DNA of 64,000 nucleotides from the NCBI RefSeq assembly GCF_009759665.1, contig NZ_WQNE01000021.1, positions 88,525-152,524 on the forward strand, in the 5' to 3' direction. The position numbers were made by a program, and so were the translations under genes. How positions within the stretch are numbered: the first letter of the stretch is position 1; each line of letters starts with the position of its first letter. The stretch is from Bradyrhizobium cajani (GTDB lineage: Bacteria; Pseudomonadota; Alphaproteobacteria; Rhizobiales; Xanthobacteraceae). This document shows, in pieces, positions 1 through 8,403 of this stretch. The notes beneath the pieces are model-generated. The model was not told the DNA's origin, did no database searches, and worked only from the letters and a program-made list of their open reading frames with translations.

Positions 1-65
1 TCCTCGTCGGCCTCTGCCTCTATCTCTTCCTCGTGCAGCGGCGCATCCGCCGTTACGCTTTCTGA
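1..65 (+). CDS. Carbohydrate ABC transporter permease, C-terminal end (partial)
   Basis: Only the last 20 codons are present. They read as one hydrophobic helix followed by a basic tail (QRRIRRYAF) and a TGA at 63-65. A final membrane helix with a short arginine-rich cytoplasmic tail is usual for MalF-type sugar permeases. It lies 10 bases before a MalG-type permease, so it is probably the partner permease of the same operon. The family call rests on context more than on the few residues visible. Confidence 0.6.
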   Translation, partial: LVGLCLYLFLVQRRIRRYAF

Positions 66-75
66 GGGGAGCAGC

Positions 76-909
76 ATGACGGTGGAGCAGCGCGCAAGGA
101 GCCTTGGCGTCCATCTCGTCCTGATCGCCTACAGCGTGCTCGCGGTCGGTCCGATTCTGCTCGTCGTGATGAATTCGTTCAAGGTGCGCAGCGCCATCTT
201 CGGTAGCCCGCTTGCTCCGCCGGACGCCGCAACCTTCAGCCTCGCCGGCTATGAGAAGGTTTTCCGCTCCTCCCATATCCTCACCTACTATTCGAATTCG
301 CTGATCGTGACCCTCGTCAGCATGGCACTCGTGCTTCTGTTTGGCGCGATGGCGGCCTGGGCGCTGACCGAATACCGCTTTCGCGGTTCGACGGCGCTCG
401 CGCTGTTTCTGTCGATCGGCATCATGGTGCCGATCCGGCTTGGCTCCGTCGCGATCCTCAGCATGATGCGGTCTGCCGGCCTCAACGACACGCTGACGGC
501 CTTGATCCTCGTCTACGTTGCGCAAGGCCTGCCGATGTCGATTTTCATATTGAGTGAGTTCATCCAGCAGGTCCCCAAGGACTTGCGCGACGCCGCGCGC
601 TGCGACGGCGTGCCGGAAACCCGCATCTTCTTCGAAGTGGTCGCTCCGCTACTGCGGCCGGCGATCGCGACCGTCGCTGTCTTCACCATCGTGCCGATCT
701 GGAACGACCTCTGGTTTCCGCTGATCCTGACGTCGAGCGACTCGACGCATACAGTCACGCTCGGCGTGCAGCAGTTTCTTGGCCAGTACATCACCGATTG
801 GAATTCCGTGCTTGCCGCGCTGTCAATGGCGATCCTGCCGGTGGTCGTGATCTACGTGATCCTCTCGCGCCAACTCATCGCAGGCCTCACCTCCGGCGCA
901 GTCAAATAG
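76..909 (+). CDS. Carbohydrate ABC transporter permease (MalG/UgpE type)
   Basis: This 277-residue inner-membrane protein is a binding-protein-dependent sugar permease. About six hydrophobic segments are visible, the first at residues 15-33. A cytoplasmic EAA loop near residues 172-190 (DAARCDGVPETRIFFEVVAP) would dock with the ATPase. The end (RQLIAGLTSGAVK) is typical of MalG-like subunits. A GAGGGGAGC purine run before the ATG supports the start. It follows the partial permease and precedes an ATPase by 9 bases, so it belongs to an ABC importer operon entering the window from the left. The binding protein must lie upstream, and the substrate cannot be read from the sequence. Confidence 0.9.
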   Translation: MTVEQRARSLGVHLVLIAYSVLAVGPILLVVMNSFKVRSAIFGSPLAPPDAATFSLAGYEKVFRSSHILTYYSNSLIVTLVSMALVLLFGAMAAWALTEYRFRGSTALALFLSIGIMVPIRLGSVAILSMMRSAGLNDTLTALILVYVAQGLPMSIFILSEFIQQVPKDLRDAARCDGVPETRIFFEVVAPLLRPAIATVAVFTIVPIWNDLWFPLILTSSDSTHTVTLGVQQFLGQYITDWNSVLAALSMAILPVVVIYVILSRQLIAGLTSGAVK

Positions 910-918
910 GTTGTCAGA

Positions 919-2010
919 ATGGCCGATCTGCGCATCGAGCACCTCAACAAGCGTTATGGCGTGACGACGGTGCTCAACGACATCAACCTCAACATCGAGG
1001 ACGGTGAATTCGTCGTTCTCGTCGGCCCTTCAGGCTGCGGCAAGTCGACGCTTCTGCGCATGATTGCCGGGCTCGATGGCGCATCGGGCGGCGACATCCA
1101 TATCGCCGGCAAGCTCGTCAACACGCTGGCGCCCGCCGAGCGCGGCATCGCGATGGTGTTCCAGTCCTACGCGCTCTATCCGCACATGAATGTGCGCAAG
1201 AACATGACGTTCGGATTGAAATTCACCGGAGTGCGGCCGGCTGAACGCGAGCGGCGCGTCACCGAGGCGGCCCGTATGCTGCGGCTCGAGGAACTGCTCG
1301 AGCGTTATCCGCGAGATCTCTCTGGTGGCCAGCGTCAGCGCGTTGCGATCGGCCGTGCGATCGTGCGCGAGCCGGCTGTTTTCTTGTTCGACGAGCCGCT
1401 CTCCAACCTCGATGCGGCGTTGCGCGTCTCGACACGCGTCGAGATCGCGAATCTGCACAGACTGCTGAAATCGACGATTGTCTATGTCACGCACGACCAG
1501 GTCGAGGCGATGACGCTTGCCGACCGCATCGTCGTGATGAACAGGGGCTGCATCGAGCAGGTCGGCAGGCCGCTCGACCTCTACTATGCGCCGGCCAATC
1601 TGTTCGTCGCCGGCTTCATCGGCTCGCCCGCGATGAATTTCTTCGAAGCGAGGGTCAAGAGTGTCGAGGGCGGACGCGCGTGCGTGGCTGGACCCGGATT
1701 CCGTAGCCTCGACCTGCCGGCGGGGCATCTGAAGATCGGAGACGCGTTGACGGTCGGCATCCGTCCGGAGCATCTTGCCCAAGGAGAGGACGGTCCCCTC
1801 GCTGTGGAAGGTGTCGTCGAACTTGTCGAACGGCTTGGCGAATCCTCTTTTGCCTATTTGCGCCGCGATGACGGCAGGCTGTTCGTAGCCGAAATCCGCG
1901 GTCGACAGACGCCGCCCCCCGGCGAGCGAGTCACGCTCACTGCTGCGGCTCGGGACGTGCACGTCTTCGACGCCTCGGGGTTGCGGATCGCGACGCCGAA
2001 CGATGTTTGA
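919..2010 (+). CDS. Carbohydrate ABC transporter ATP-binding protein (UgpC/MalK family)
   Basis: This 363-residue ATPase would energise the importer encoded just upstream. It has a complete nucleotide-binding domain: Walker A GPSGCGKST near residue 35, Q loop VFQSYALYPHM, signature LSGGQRQR, Walker B FLFDEPLSNLD and switch His in YVTHDQVEAM. The C-terminal third carries the regulatory OB-like domain of MalK/UgpC proteins (VGIRPEHL near residue 280). All catalytic motifs are intact, unlike the first ATPase of the operon at 8404. It is the last gene of its operon; the next gene is convergent. Confidence 0.92.
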   Translation: MADLRIEHLNKRYGVTTVLNDINLNIEDGEFVVLVGPSGCGKSTLLRMIAGLDGASGGDIHIAGKLVNTLAPAERGIAMVFQSYALYPHMNVRKNMTFGLKFTGVRPAERERRVTEAARMLRLEELLERYPRDLSGGQRQRVAIGRAIVREPAVFLFDEPLSNLDAALRVSTRVEIANLHRLLKSTIVYVTHDQVEAMTLADRIVVMNRGCIEQVGRPLDLYYAPANLFVAGFIGSPAMNFFEARVKSVEGGRACVAGPGFRSLDLPAGHLKIGDALTVGIRPEHLAQGEDGPLAVEGVVELVERLGESSFAYLRRDDGRLFVAEIRGRQTPPPGERVTLTAAARDVHVFDASGLRIATPNDV

Positions 2011-2255
2011 GTGCTCGGGAAACCACCGGCTTGGGCGCCGACCGGTAACAAGCGGGCTTGATAGTGTGAGCATTCAATCATGATGGGCCTCGTACGCTAT
2101 CTTACGCGCCCTCAAGTGAGTATTGATCCGGCAATTCCGGTCCCTCTCTGGAACCGAGATCTCTGTTCGGCTTGCCGTCGTTCTCGCGGCCATTGGCAAT
2201 GAGAGTAAAAATGGAGTCGGTGCGAGCCCCCTTCCAGATTTCGGCGTTATACGGT

Positions 2256-2648
2256 CTATGGGTTCCAGCCGCCGCTACCATATGGGCGCGTGATGATTTC
2301 AAGCAGGTGCCCGTTAAGGTCTTCGAAATAGAGGCCGCGTCCGCGGTCGTGATCGTTGATCTCGCCGGGCTTGCGACGCGCGGGATCAGCCCAGTAGGTC
2401 AGCTTCCGCTCGCGAATCCGATCAAAGATCGCGTCAAATTCGGCGTCGCCGACCAGGAAGGCGTAGTGCTGAGGCGCGAGCTCTCCTTGGGAGTCCATAT
2501 AGTCGAGATTGGCGTCGTTGTCGGTCCTGACCATGTAGAACGGTCCCCAGCGGCGCGGCTCCGACAGGCCGAGCATCTCGGCCAGGAATTCGGCCGATGC
2601 CTTGCTGTCGCGAGCCGACAAAATGGTGTGATTGAACTCGATTGCCAT
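2256..2648 (-). CDS. VOC-family (glyoxalase/bleomycin-resistance fold) protein
   Basis: A 130-residue single vicinal-oxygen-chelate module. The N-terminus (MAIEFNHTILSARDSKASAEFLAEMLGL) is the usual first beta-alpha-beta unit, with His7 as likely metal ligand. Near the end, YFEDLNGHLLEI gives the second repeat with the acidic ligand. Such proteins bind a divalent metal and act as dioxygenases, lyases or binding proteins; the substrate is unknown. A GGGAGA site precedes the ATG. It stands alone, convergent with the upstream ABC operon. Confidence 0.85.
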   Translation of the reverse strand: MAIEFNHTILSARDSKASAEFLAEMLGLSEPRRWGPFYMVRTDNDANLDYMDSQGELAPQHYAFLVGDAEFDAIFDRIRERKLTYWADPARRKPGEINDHDRGRGLYFEDLNGHLLEIITRPYGSGGWNP

Positions 2649-3231
2649 GCTCAGATCTCCCTAGGTTACAGGTGAAGTCAAACACGGCGCGCATCGAGGT
2701 TGTTCCTGTTTCGACGGGCACGCAATCAATGGAACTGGCAATGGGAAGCCTGACCTAGAGCTTTGGCGCCTATCAGACGCGATCGGCGCGCACCTCGAGA
2801 TCGACCGACGCCGAAATGATCGCTTAGCCAGAGGCCGTCCAGCGGGCACTCGAACGCGAGCCTTGCGGTCTGAATTTCGCAGACTGCCTTGGGGGCGTCG
2901 TGATGTTTCACACTTCGGCCAGCGAGTAACTGCAATCCGCCGAGATTAACGGATGCTGGCCGCATCCGGCGTCCGTCGGAATTGATGAAAGGCGACCGGG
3001 TCGGGAGCCAGCCGGTGCAACTCCCGACTGATCAGATCGGTTCGTTTGGGATCGCCGCTCCGATTCCAGAAGTTAAGCGTCACAACGCGAAGTCGCATGT
3101 CTGACCCAGGTCTGTGGTGTCTGACCTAACGCGTGTCACGTGCGCGGGTTCGTCGGCGCCGCGGGCTTGACATTCTCGGAGCGCGTTCTCATTATGTTCT
3201 CTTCGTGCGAGCTTCCTTGGGGCGGACTCGG
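2649..3231. other. Intergenic region, no supported gene
   Basis: About 580 bases between the divergent VOC gene and dinB. The short open frames here have atypical composition and no ribosome-binding site. It must hold the promoters of both flanking genes, but I could not fix a clear -35/-10 pair or a LexA-type box before dinB. Confidence 0.5.
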
Positions 3232-4479
3232 ATGGCAGACAGTGCAACCATCCTGCACGCGGATCTGGATGCCTTCTACGCCTCGGTAGAGCAGTTACTT
3301 TCGCCGTCGTTGCGCGGTAAACCCATCGCTGTTGGCGGCGGGGTTGTACTTGCAGCTTCGTACGAAGCTAAGGCATTCGGGGTCCGCGGCGGCATGCCCG
3401 GACGTCAAGCCCGCGAGCTCTGTCCGCAACTCATCTTTGTCGGCGGACACTTCCAAGAGTACCAACGACTGGGTGACGCTGCCGTCAAGGTGATCGGCGA
3501 TTTCACTCCCCTCGTCGAGCGGATTTCCATCGATGAGGCCTTTGCCGATGTTGCGGGCTGCACTCATCTCTTCGGGTCGCCTCCCGAAATAGCAAGGGCT
3601 ATCCGGCAACGCGTACGGGCCGAGCTTGGGCTTCCGATTTCAGTCGGCGTCGCGCGCACCAAGCATCTCGCGAAAGTTGCCTCGCAAGTGGCCAAGCCCG
3701 ACGGGCTGGTGGTTGTCGATCCCGACACCGAACTGGAATTCCTTCACCACCTGCCCGTCGAGCTGATGTGGGGAGTGGGCCCGGTCACACGGGCGCGGCT
3801 GGCCAAGATCGGTGTACTGACTATCGGGCAGCTTGCCAAACTACCGGGAAGGTCGCTCGAGCGATTGCTCGGTCCCGCGGCCGGGAAGAAACTCGCAGCG
3901 TTGGCGTGGAATCGCGACCCGCGGGAAATCAGATCTCATCGTCGGGCCCGATCGGCTGGAGCGCAATCAGCGATCGGCAGAAAGCCGGCCGAAGCGCGGG
4001 TTATTCGACCGACCTTGCTTCACCTCGCGGACCGTATCGCAACTCGCCTCCGCGCAAAGTCGAGGCCCGGCCGAACCGTGACGGTCCGAGTTCGCTTCGC
4101 CGATCTGAGGTCGGTCACCCGTTCGGTCACGCTTGATGCGCCGATTTTCGCAACCATGATCCTCACCGAGCTCGCCGAGGGGCTGGTGCGCGCGATCTTT
4201 GCAGATTATCCGGACGAGAAGACCATCTCCTTGCTGGCGATTTCCGTGTCGCATCTCGAGGAGCACTGGGATCTCGAACTGGAGCTGCCGCTTGGACTTC
4301 GGGATGAAGCGCGCCGGACTGGCAGCAGGATCGGCATGGCGCGGTGGGCGGCCGACCGTGCTGTCGACAAGATTCGCAATCGCTTCGGGCGGGATGCCAT
4401 CGGGTACGGTTCGGCAGCGCTGGGCTTATCTCGTTCCGTGCCCGATGAATTTCGGAAACTCGCCGAAAAGGATCTTTGA
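3232..4479 (+). CDS. dinB: DNA polymerase IV (Y-family translesion polymerase)
   Basis: A 415-residue Y-family polymerase for error-prone lesion bypass. The N-terminus ILHADLDAFYASVEQ carries the first catalytic Asp, and RISIDEAFADV carries the SxDE catalytic pair near residues 100-105. PISVGVARTKHLAKVAS is the conserved palm segment. Helix-hairpin-helix and little-finger regions follow. The frame stays open 33 codons upstream, but the extra peptide is arginine-rich and unlike the family, so ATG 3232 is chosen. It is monocistronic, not part of an imuA-imuB-dnaE2 cassette. Confidence 0.92.
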   Translation: MADSATILHADLDAFYASVEQLLSPSLRGKPIAVGGGVVLAASYEAKAFGVRGGMPGRQARELCPQLIFVGGHFQEYQRLGDAAVKVIGDFTPLVERISIDEAFADVAGCTHLFGSPPEIARAIRQRVRAELGLPISVGVARTKHLAKVASQVAKPDGLVVVDPDTELEFLHHLPVELMWGVGPVTRARLAKIGVLTIGQLAKLPGRSLERLLGPAAGKKLAALAWNRDPREIRSHRRARSAGAQSAIGRKPAEARVIRPTLLHLADRIATRLRAKSRPGRTVTVRVRFADLRSVTRSVTLDAPIFATMILTELAEGLVRAIFADYPDEKTISLLAISVSHLEEHWDLELELPLGLRDEARRTGSRIGMARWAADRAVDKIRNRFGRDAIGYGSAALGLSRSVPDEFRKLAEKDL

Positions 4480-4830
4480 CGTTCGACCGTCACGCGACGC
4501 GGGTTGGGTCTTTGCCGTAAACGCGCAGTACAAGCAACGATATCGCGGGGTGATGTTCGACCCGCTTCTTGCGGCGGAATGAACGCCACCAGGTATCCGC
4601 TATCGGCTGCGAGCTGAGGCCGTGCCGAAAACAACTCCGCTTGCAATGTTTAGTAATTGGTGGTTCACTAAACAAATCGAGCCTGCCGGGCCTATAGAAT
4701 CCGGGTGGCGCGAGGAAACACCAGTTTAGTTATTCAGCTCGTCACGGACTGTGTCGCTCTGCTCGAAGCATTCGAGCGGGTAGGAAAGCCGCGCCATGTC
4801 GATGGCCGGTCCACTCGGAGGGAACGCTTA
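4480..4830. other. Intergenic leader of the ABC/Dha operon
   Basis: About 350 bases between dinB and the binding-protein gene. It holds a perfect inverted repeat at 4648-4673, a further half-site at 4724-4734 and a possible -10 (TATAGAAT at 4693). The frame of the binding protein stays open back to 4705, but those codons do not look like a secretion signal. Confidence 0.5.
4648..4673. promoter_or_regulatory. Candidate operator: perfect inverted repeat GTTTAGT-N12-ACTAAAC
   Basis: Seven-base arms at 4648-4654 and 4667-4673 are exact complements around a 12-base spacer. The left half recurs in direct orientation as GTTTAGTTATT at 4724-4734. The site lies about 160 bases before the ATG of the operon's first gene, close to a TATAGAAT that could be a -10 element. 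This fits a sugar-responsive repressor or activator; the regulator is not identifiable. Confidence 0.4.
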
Positions 4831-6177
4831 ATGAAACAGACATTGAAGGCGCTTGCTGTTGCGTGCGGGGCTACTGTCTCCGCGTTTGGCGTCGGAGCGG
4901 GGACCACGCCCGCACAGGCGCAGGGCAAAACCATCACGCTGTGCTGGGCCGCATGGGACCCGGCCAATGCGCTGGTCGAATTGTCGAAGGACTTCACCGC
5001 CAAATCGGGTATCGGTATGAAGTTCGAGTTCGTGCCGTGGACCAATTACGCCGATCGATTCCTCAACGAACTCAATTCGCACGGCTCGCTGTGCGACCTC
5101 ATCATCGGCGATTCACAATGGATCGGCGGCGCCGCGGAGAACGGTCAGTACGTCAAGCTCAACGATTTCTTCAAGAAGGAAGGAATCAGCATGGACGACT
5201 ACATGCCGGCGACGGTGGTCGGCTATTCCGAGTGGCCGAAGAACACGCCGAACTATTGGGCGCTGCCGGCGATGGGCGATGCGGTCGGCTGGACCTATCG
5301 CAAGGACTGGTTCGCGCGGCCGGACGTGCAGAAGGATTTCAAGGCCAAGTACGGCCGCGAGATCGGCGTGCCGAAGACGCTCGATGAGCTGAAGGACATT
5401 GCACAATTCTTCCAGGGCCGCGAGATCGACGGCAAGAAGGTCTATGGCGCCTCGATCTACACCGAGCGTGGTTCGGAAGGCATCACCATGGGCGTGTCGA
5501 ACTACCTCTACGACTACGGCTTCAAATACGACGATCCGAAGAAGCCCTATGCGATGGATGGGTTCGTGAACTCCGCCAGCGCGGTGAAGGGGCTCGAGGC
5601 CTACAAGGAGCTCTACAAGTGCTGTACGCCGCCCGGCGCCTCCAATTCCTACATGTCGGAGGGGCTTGATGCCTTCAAGTCCGGCCAGGTCGCGCTGCAG
5701 ATGAACTTCTTCGCCTTCTTCCCGGGCCTCTACAAGGATCCGAATGTCGGCGGCGACAAGATCGGCTTCTTCGTCAATCCGGCCGGTCCTGCCGCACAGT
5801 CGACGCAGCTCGGCGGACAGGGAATCTCGGTCGTTACCTACTCCAAGAACCAGGCCGAAGCGCTGCAGTACATCAAGTGGTTCTCCGGCGGCGATGTGCA
5901 GAAGAAGTGGTGGGCACTCGGCGGTTATTCCTGCGCCAAGTCCGTGCTGAACGATCCGAGCTTTCCGAGCAGCGCGCCCTTTGCAAAGGAGTTCCTGCAG
6001 TCGATGGGAATGGTCGTCGACTTCTGGGCCGAGCCTTCCTATGCCCAGCTCCTGCAGGCCGAGCAGAAGCGCGTGCATGACTATGTGGTGGCCGACAAGG
6101 GCACCGCACAGGAAGCACTCGATGGTCTGGTCAAGGACTGGAAGGCCATCTTCAAGGAAGAGGGCAAGAAGTTCTGA
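4831..6177 (+). CDS. Carbohydrate ABC transporter substrate-binding protein
   Basis: A 448-residue periplasmic binding protein of the UgpB/MalE (COG1653) type. A Sec signal peptide is clear: MKQTLKALAVACGATVSAFG, with predicted cleavage after AQAQ near residue 31. The mature part starts KTITLCWAAWDPANALVELSKDF, the usual first strand and helix of sugar-binding proteins. ATG 4831 is chosen because GGAGGGAACG lies 5-10 bases upstream and the signal starts there, although the frame is open from 4705. It heads the operon running to dhaK. The ligand is probably a sugar or polyol whose catabolism gives dihydroxyacetone or a related ketone; this is inferred only from the downstream genes. Confidence 0.9.
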   Translation: MKQTLKALAVACGATVSAFGVGAGTTPAQAQGKTITLCWAAWDPANALVELSKDFTAKSGIGMKFEFVPWTNYADRFLNELNSHGSLCDLIIGDSQWIGGAAENGQYVKLNDFFKKEGISMDDYMPATVVGYSEWPKNTPNYWALPAMGDAVGWTYRKDWFARPDVQKDFKAKYGREIGVPKTLDELKDIAQFFQGREIDGKKVYGASIYTERGSEGITMGVSNYLYDYGFKYDDPKKPYAMDGFVNSASAVKGLEAYKELYKCCTPPGASNSYMSEGLDAFKSGQVALQMNFFAFFPGLYKDPNVGGDKIGFFVNPAGPAAQSTQLGGQGISVVTYSKNQAEALQYIKWFSGGDVQKKWWALGGYSCAKSVLNDPSFPSSAPFAKEFLQSMGMVVDFWAEPSYAQLLQAEQKRVHDYVVADKGTAQEALDGLVKDWKAIFKEEGKKF

Positions 6178-6185
6178 GGCAAGCC

Positions 6186-6215
6186 GCCCGGAGCGCGTGC
6201 GCTCGCGCTCCGGGC
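6186..6215 (+). terminator. Stem-loop between binding protein and permease genes
   Basis: GCCCGGAGCGCG and CGCGCTCCGGGC pair perfectly around a six-base loop and are followed by TTTCC. The T-run is weak, so it is more likely a partial terminator or 3' stabiliser. Either would allow the binding protein to be made in excess over the membrane subunits, as is common in ABC importers. Confidence 0.5.
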
Positions 6216-6278
6216 TTTCCTTCGAGATGACCGGACCGTCGCAGTGTCGACGACCCGGTGCCAGGATCGGCCAAAGCA

Positions 6279-7238
6279 ATGAATGAATTGAGTGCCTCTT
6301 CGCGGATCACCTATCGGGCCGTCATGGTCCGACCGGGCGTGGCGCGTCGTATCCGGGGCCTGTCGGACAGGACGCTCGCCTGGCTCTTCATCACGCCGAC
6401 GATCGTGCTGCTGCTGGCGATCAATATCTTCCCGCTGCTTTGGACGATTTATCTGTCGTTCACGAACTACCGCGCTAACAGGGCCAACGCGCCGACGATC
6501 TGGCTTGGCGCCGACTGGTACCAGTCGATCCTGACCGATCCCGACATCTGGGCGGCAATGCAGGTGACGGCGCATTTCGTGATCTGGACGGTGGTGATCG
6601 AGACCGTGCTCGGATTTGGCCTAGCCTACCTCATCGACAAGAAATTCCGTGGGCACGGGATGTGGACCACGATCATCCTGCTGCCGATGATGCTGTCGCC
6701 GGCCGTCGTCGGCAATTTCTGGACGTTCCTGTACCAGCCCCAGATCGGATTGTTCAATTACGTGGTCGCCTTCTTCACCGGCCGCGCGGCCTCGTCCTTC
6801 CAGATGCTGGGCGACGTCACGCTGAGCCCCTGGGCCATCGTCATTGTCGATGCCTGGATGTGGACGCCCTATGTGATGCTGATTTGTCTCGCTGGCCTGC
6901 GCTCGATCCCTGACTACATCTACGAGGCGGCCGAGGTCGATCGTGCGTCGAAATGGCGGCAGTTCTGGTCCATCACGCTGCCGATGGCGTTGCCGTTCAT
7001 CATGCTGGCGGTGCTGTTCCGCGGCATCGAGAATTTCAAGATGTTCGACATGGTCAATCTGCTCACCGGCGGTGGGCCGGGATCGACCACGGAAGTTGCC
7101 TCAATCACGCTCAAGCGGGCGGCGTTCGAGAGCTGGCGCACCGGCTATTCCTCGGCCTTCGCGATCATCCTGTTCGTGACGGTCTTCGGTCTCGCCAATA
7201 TCTATGTGAAGGCGCTGAACAAGGTGAAAAGCCGATGA
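6279..7238 (+). CDS. Sugar ABC transporter permease (MalF/UgpA type)
   Basis: This 319-residue inner-membrane permease has a long first hydrophobic segment (TLAWLFITPTIVLLLAINIF), typical of MalF-like subunits. The EAA loop appears as YEAAEVDRASKWRQFWSITLP near residues 220-240. The frame is open from a GTG at 6258; ATG 6279 is preferred because the reading before it is short and unlike the family. Its stop overlaps the next start by four bases (ATGA), so the two permeases are translationally coupled and form the membrane channel with the ATPases at 8404 and 9494. Confidence 0.9.
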   Translation: MNELSASSRITYRAVMVRPGVARRIRGLSDRTLAWLFITPTIVLLLAINIFPLLWTIYLSFTNYRANRANAPTIWLGADWYQSILTDPDIWAAMQVTAHFVIWTVVIETVLGFGLAYLIDKKFRGHGMWTTIILLPMMLSPAVVGNFWTFLYQPQIGLFNYVVAFFTGRAASSFQMLGDVTLSPWAIVIVDAWMWTPYVMLICLAGLRSIPDYIYEAAEVDRASKWRQFWSITLPMALPFIMLAVLFRGIENFKMFDMVNLLTGGGPGSTTEVASITLKRAAFESWRTGYSSAFAIILFVTVFGLANIYVKALNKVKSR

Positions 7239-8188
7239 CATCAGCCACCACAGCTCATTCGGTCGTCGAGCCGTCGGCCACCACGCGCCGCGTTGCCGGC
7301 TCGCTCGTCGTGCTCTATGCCATCATCACTATGATCCCGCTGGTCTGGATCATGCTCACCGCCTTCAAGTCGCCTGATGACGCGATCTCCTATCCGCCCA
7401 AGGTGATGTTCAAGCCGTCGCTCGAAGGTTTTTGCAATTTGTTCACGACGCGCTCGCGTCAGACGCCGGAATTCATCCGCTCGCTAGGACCGCCGCAAGG
7501 GCTGTGCGACAGCATTGCACGCGATCGCAATATGGTGGTCGCCGGTCCCTCGAACTACGTGCCGCGCTTCGTCAATTCGCTGATCATTGCGTTCGGTTCG
7601 ACCCTGCTCGCAGTCGCGCTCGGCACCTTGTCGGCTTATGGCTTCTCGCGCTTCCGCGTGCCGCTGAAGGATGATCTGCTGTTCTTCATCCTATCGACTC
7701 GGATGATGCCGCCGATCGCGGTCGCGATCCCGATCTATCTGATGTACCGCACCATCGGTTTGTCGGACACCAGGCTCGGGATGATCCTGCTCTACACCTC
7801 GGTCAACGTCTCGCTCGCGGTCTGGCTGCTCAAGGGCTTCATCGACGAAATCCCGCGTGAGTACGAGGAAGCGGCGATGATCGACGGCTACACCCGCTTC
7901 CAGGCCTTCGTGAAGGTGGTGCTGCCGCAGGCCACCACGGGAATCGCTGCGACGGCGATCTTCTGCCTGATCTTCGCCTGGAACGAATACGCCTTCGCGG
8001 TGCTTCTCACCTCGGGCAACGCGCAGACGGCGCCACCGTTCATTCCGATCATCATCGGCGAGGGCGGACAGGACTGGCCCGCGGTGGCGGCCGGCACGAC
8101 GCTGTTCCTGGTGCCGATCGTGGTGTTCACGGTCTTGCTTCGCAAGTATCTGCTGCGCGGCATCACCTTTGGAGCTGTTCGCAAATGA
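7235..8188 (+). CDS. Carbohydrate ABC transporter permease (MalG type)
   Basis: This 317-residue partner permease starts MTSATTAHSVVEPSATTRRVAG, with about six membrane segments from residue 25. The EAA loop is EYEEAAMIDGYTRFQAFVKVVLP near residues 210-232. The tail LLRGITFGAVRK is the usual MalG-type ending. The first periplasmic loop (residues 55-110, with PEFIRSLGPPQGLCDSIARDRN) is longer than in the permease at 76 and may adapt it to its own binding protein. Start and stop each overlap a neighbour by four bases. Confidence 0.9.
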   Translation: MTSATTAHSVVEPSATTRRVAGSLVVLYAIITMIPLVWIMLTAFKSPDDAISYPPKVMFKPSLEGFCNLFTTRSRQTPEFIRSLGPPQGLCDSIARDRNMVVAGPSNYVPRFVNSLIIAFGSTLLAVALGTLSAYGFSRFRVPLKDDLLFFILSTRMMPPIAVAIPIYLMYRTIGLSDTRLGMILLYTSVNVSLAVWLLKGFIDEIPREYEEAAMIDGYTRFQAFVKVVLPQATTGIAATAIFCLIFAWNEYAFAVLLTSGNAQTAPPFIPIIIGEGGQDWPAVAAGTTLFLVPIVVFTVLLRKYLLRGITFGAVRK

Positions 8189-8397
8189 GCCTCGATGCCA
8201 GCCCAACCATCGCACGACGTGATCTCGCCGACCGCGTTCTGCGGCGTGGTCCACTCGAAGCCCTGGCAACCACGATCATCGCCGCCGGTGTCGTGATGCT
8301 GATGCAGCCATTTTCCCTGACGCTGTATTCCTGGTCGTTTGCGACGACCCTGTTCGGCACGGTGATGTTCACCATCGTGTCCAAGGTTCGGGAGTAG
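8185..8397 (+). CDS. 70-residue membrane protein within an ABC importer operon
   Basis: A small protein with a basic N-terminus (RRDLADRVLRRG) and two hydrophobic segments, near residues 25-43 (EALATTIIAAGVVMLMQPF) and 46-64. The start overlaps the permease stop by four bases and the stop is six bases before the ATPase gene, so it is surely translated with them. I do not recognise a named family. Position and topology suggest an accessory subunit or assembly factor of the permease; rhizobial glycerol importers also include a small membrane protein (GlpU), but I cannot claim homology. Confidence 0.8.
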   Translation: MSLDASPTIARRDLADRVLRRGPLEALATTIIAAGVVMLMQPFSLTLYSWSFATTLFGTVMFTIVSKVRE

Positions 8398-8403
8398 GGC
8401 GCG

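Noticed and set aside
3060..3231. LexA-type SOS box upstream of dinB
   Set aside because: No GAAC-N7-GTTC or GTTC-N7-GTTC pattern was found in the leader.
5113..6279. Minus-strand frame opposite the binding protein
   Set aside because: Antisense to a well-supported gene and with no family resemblance.
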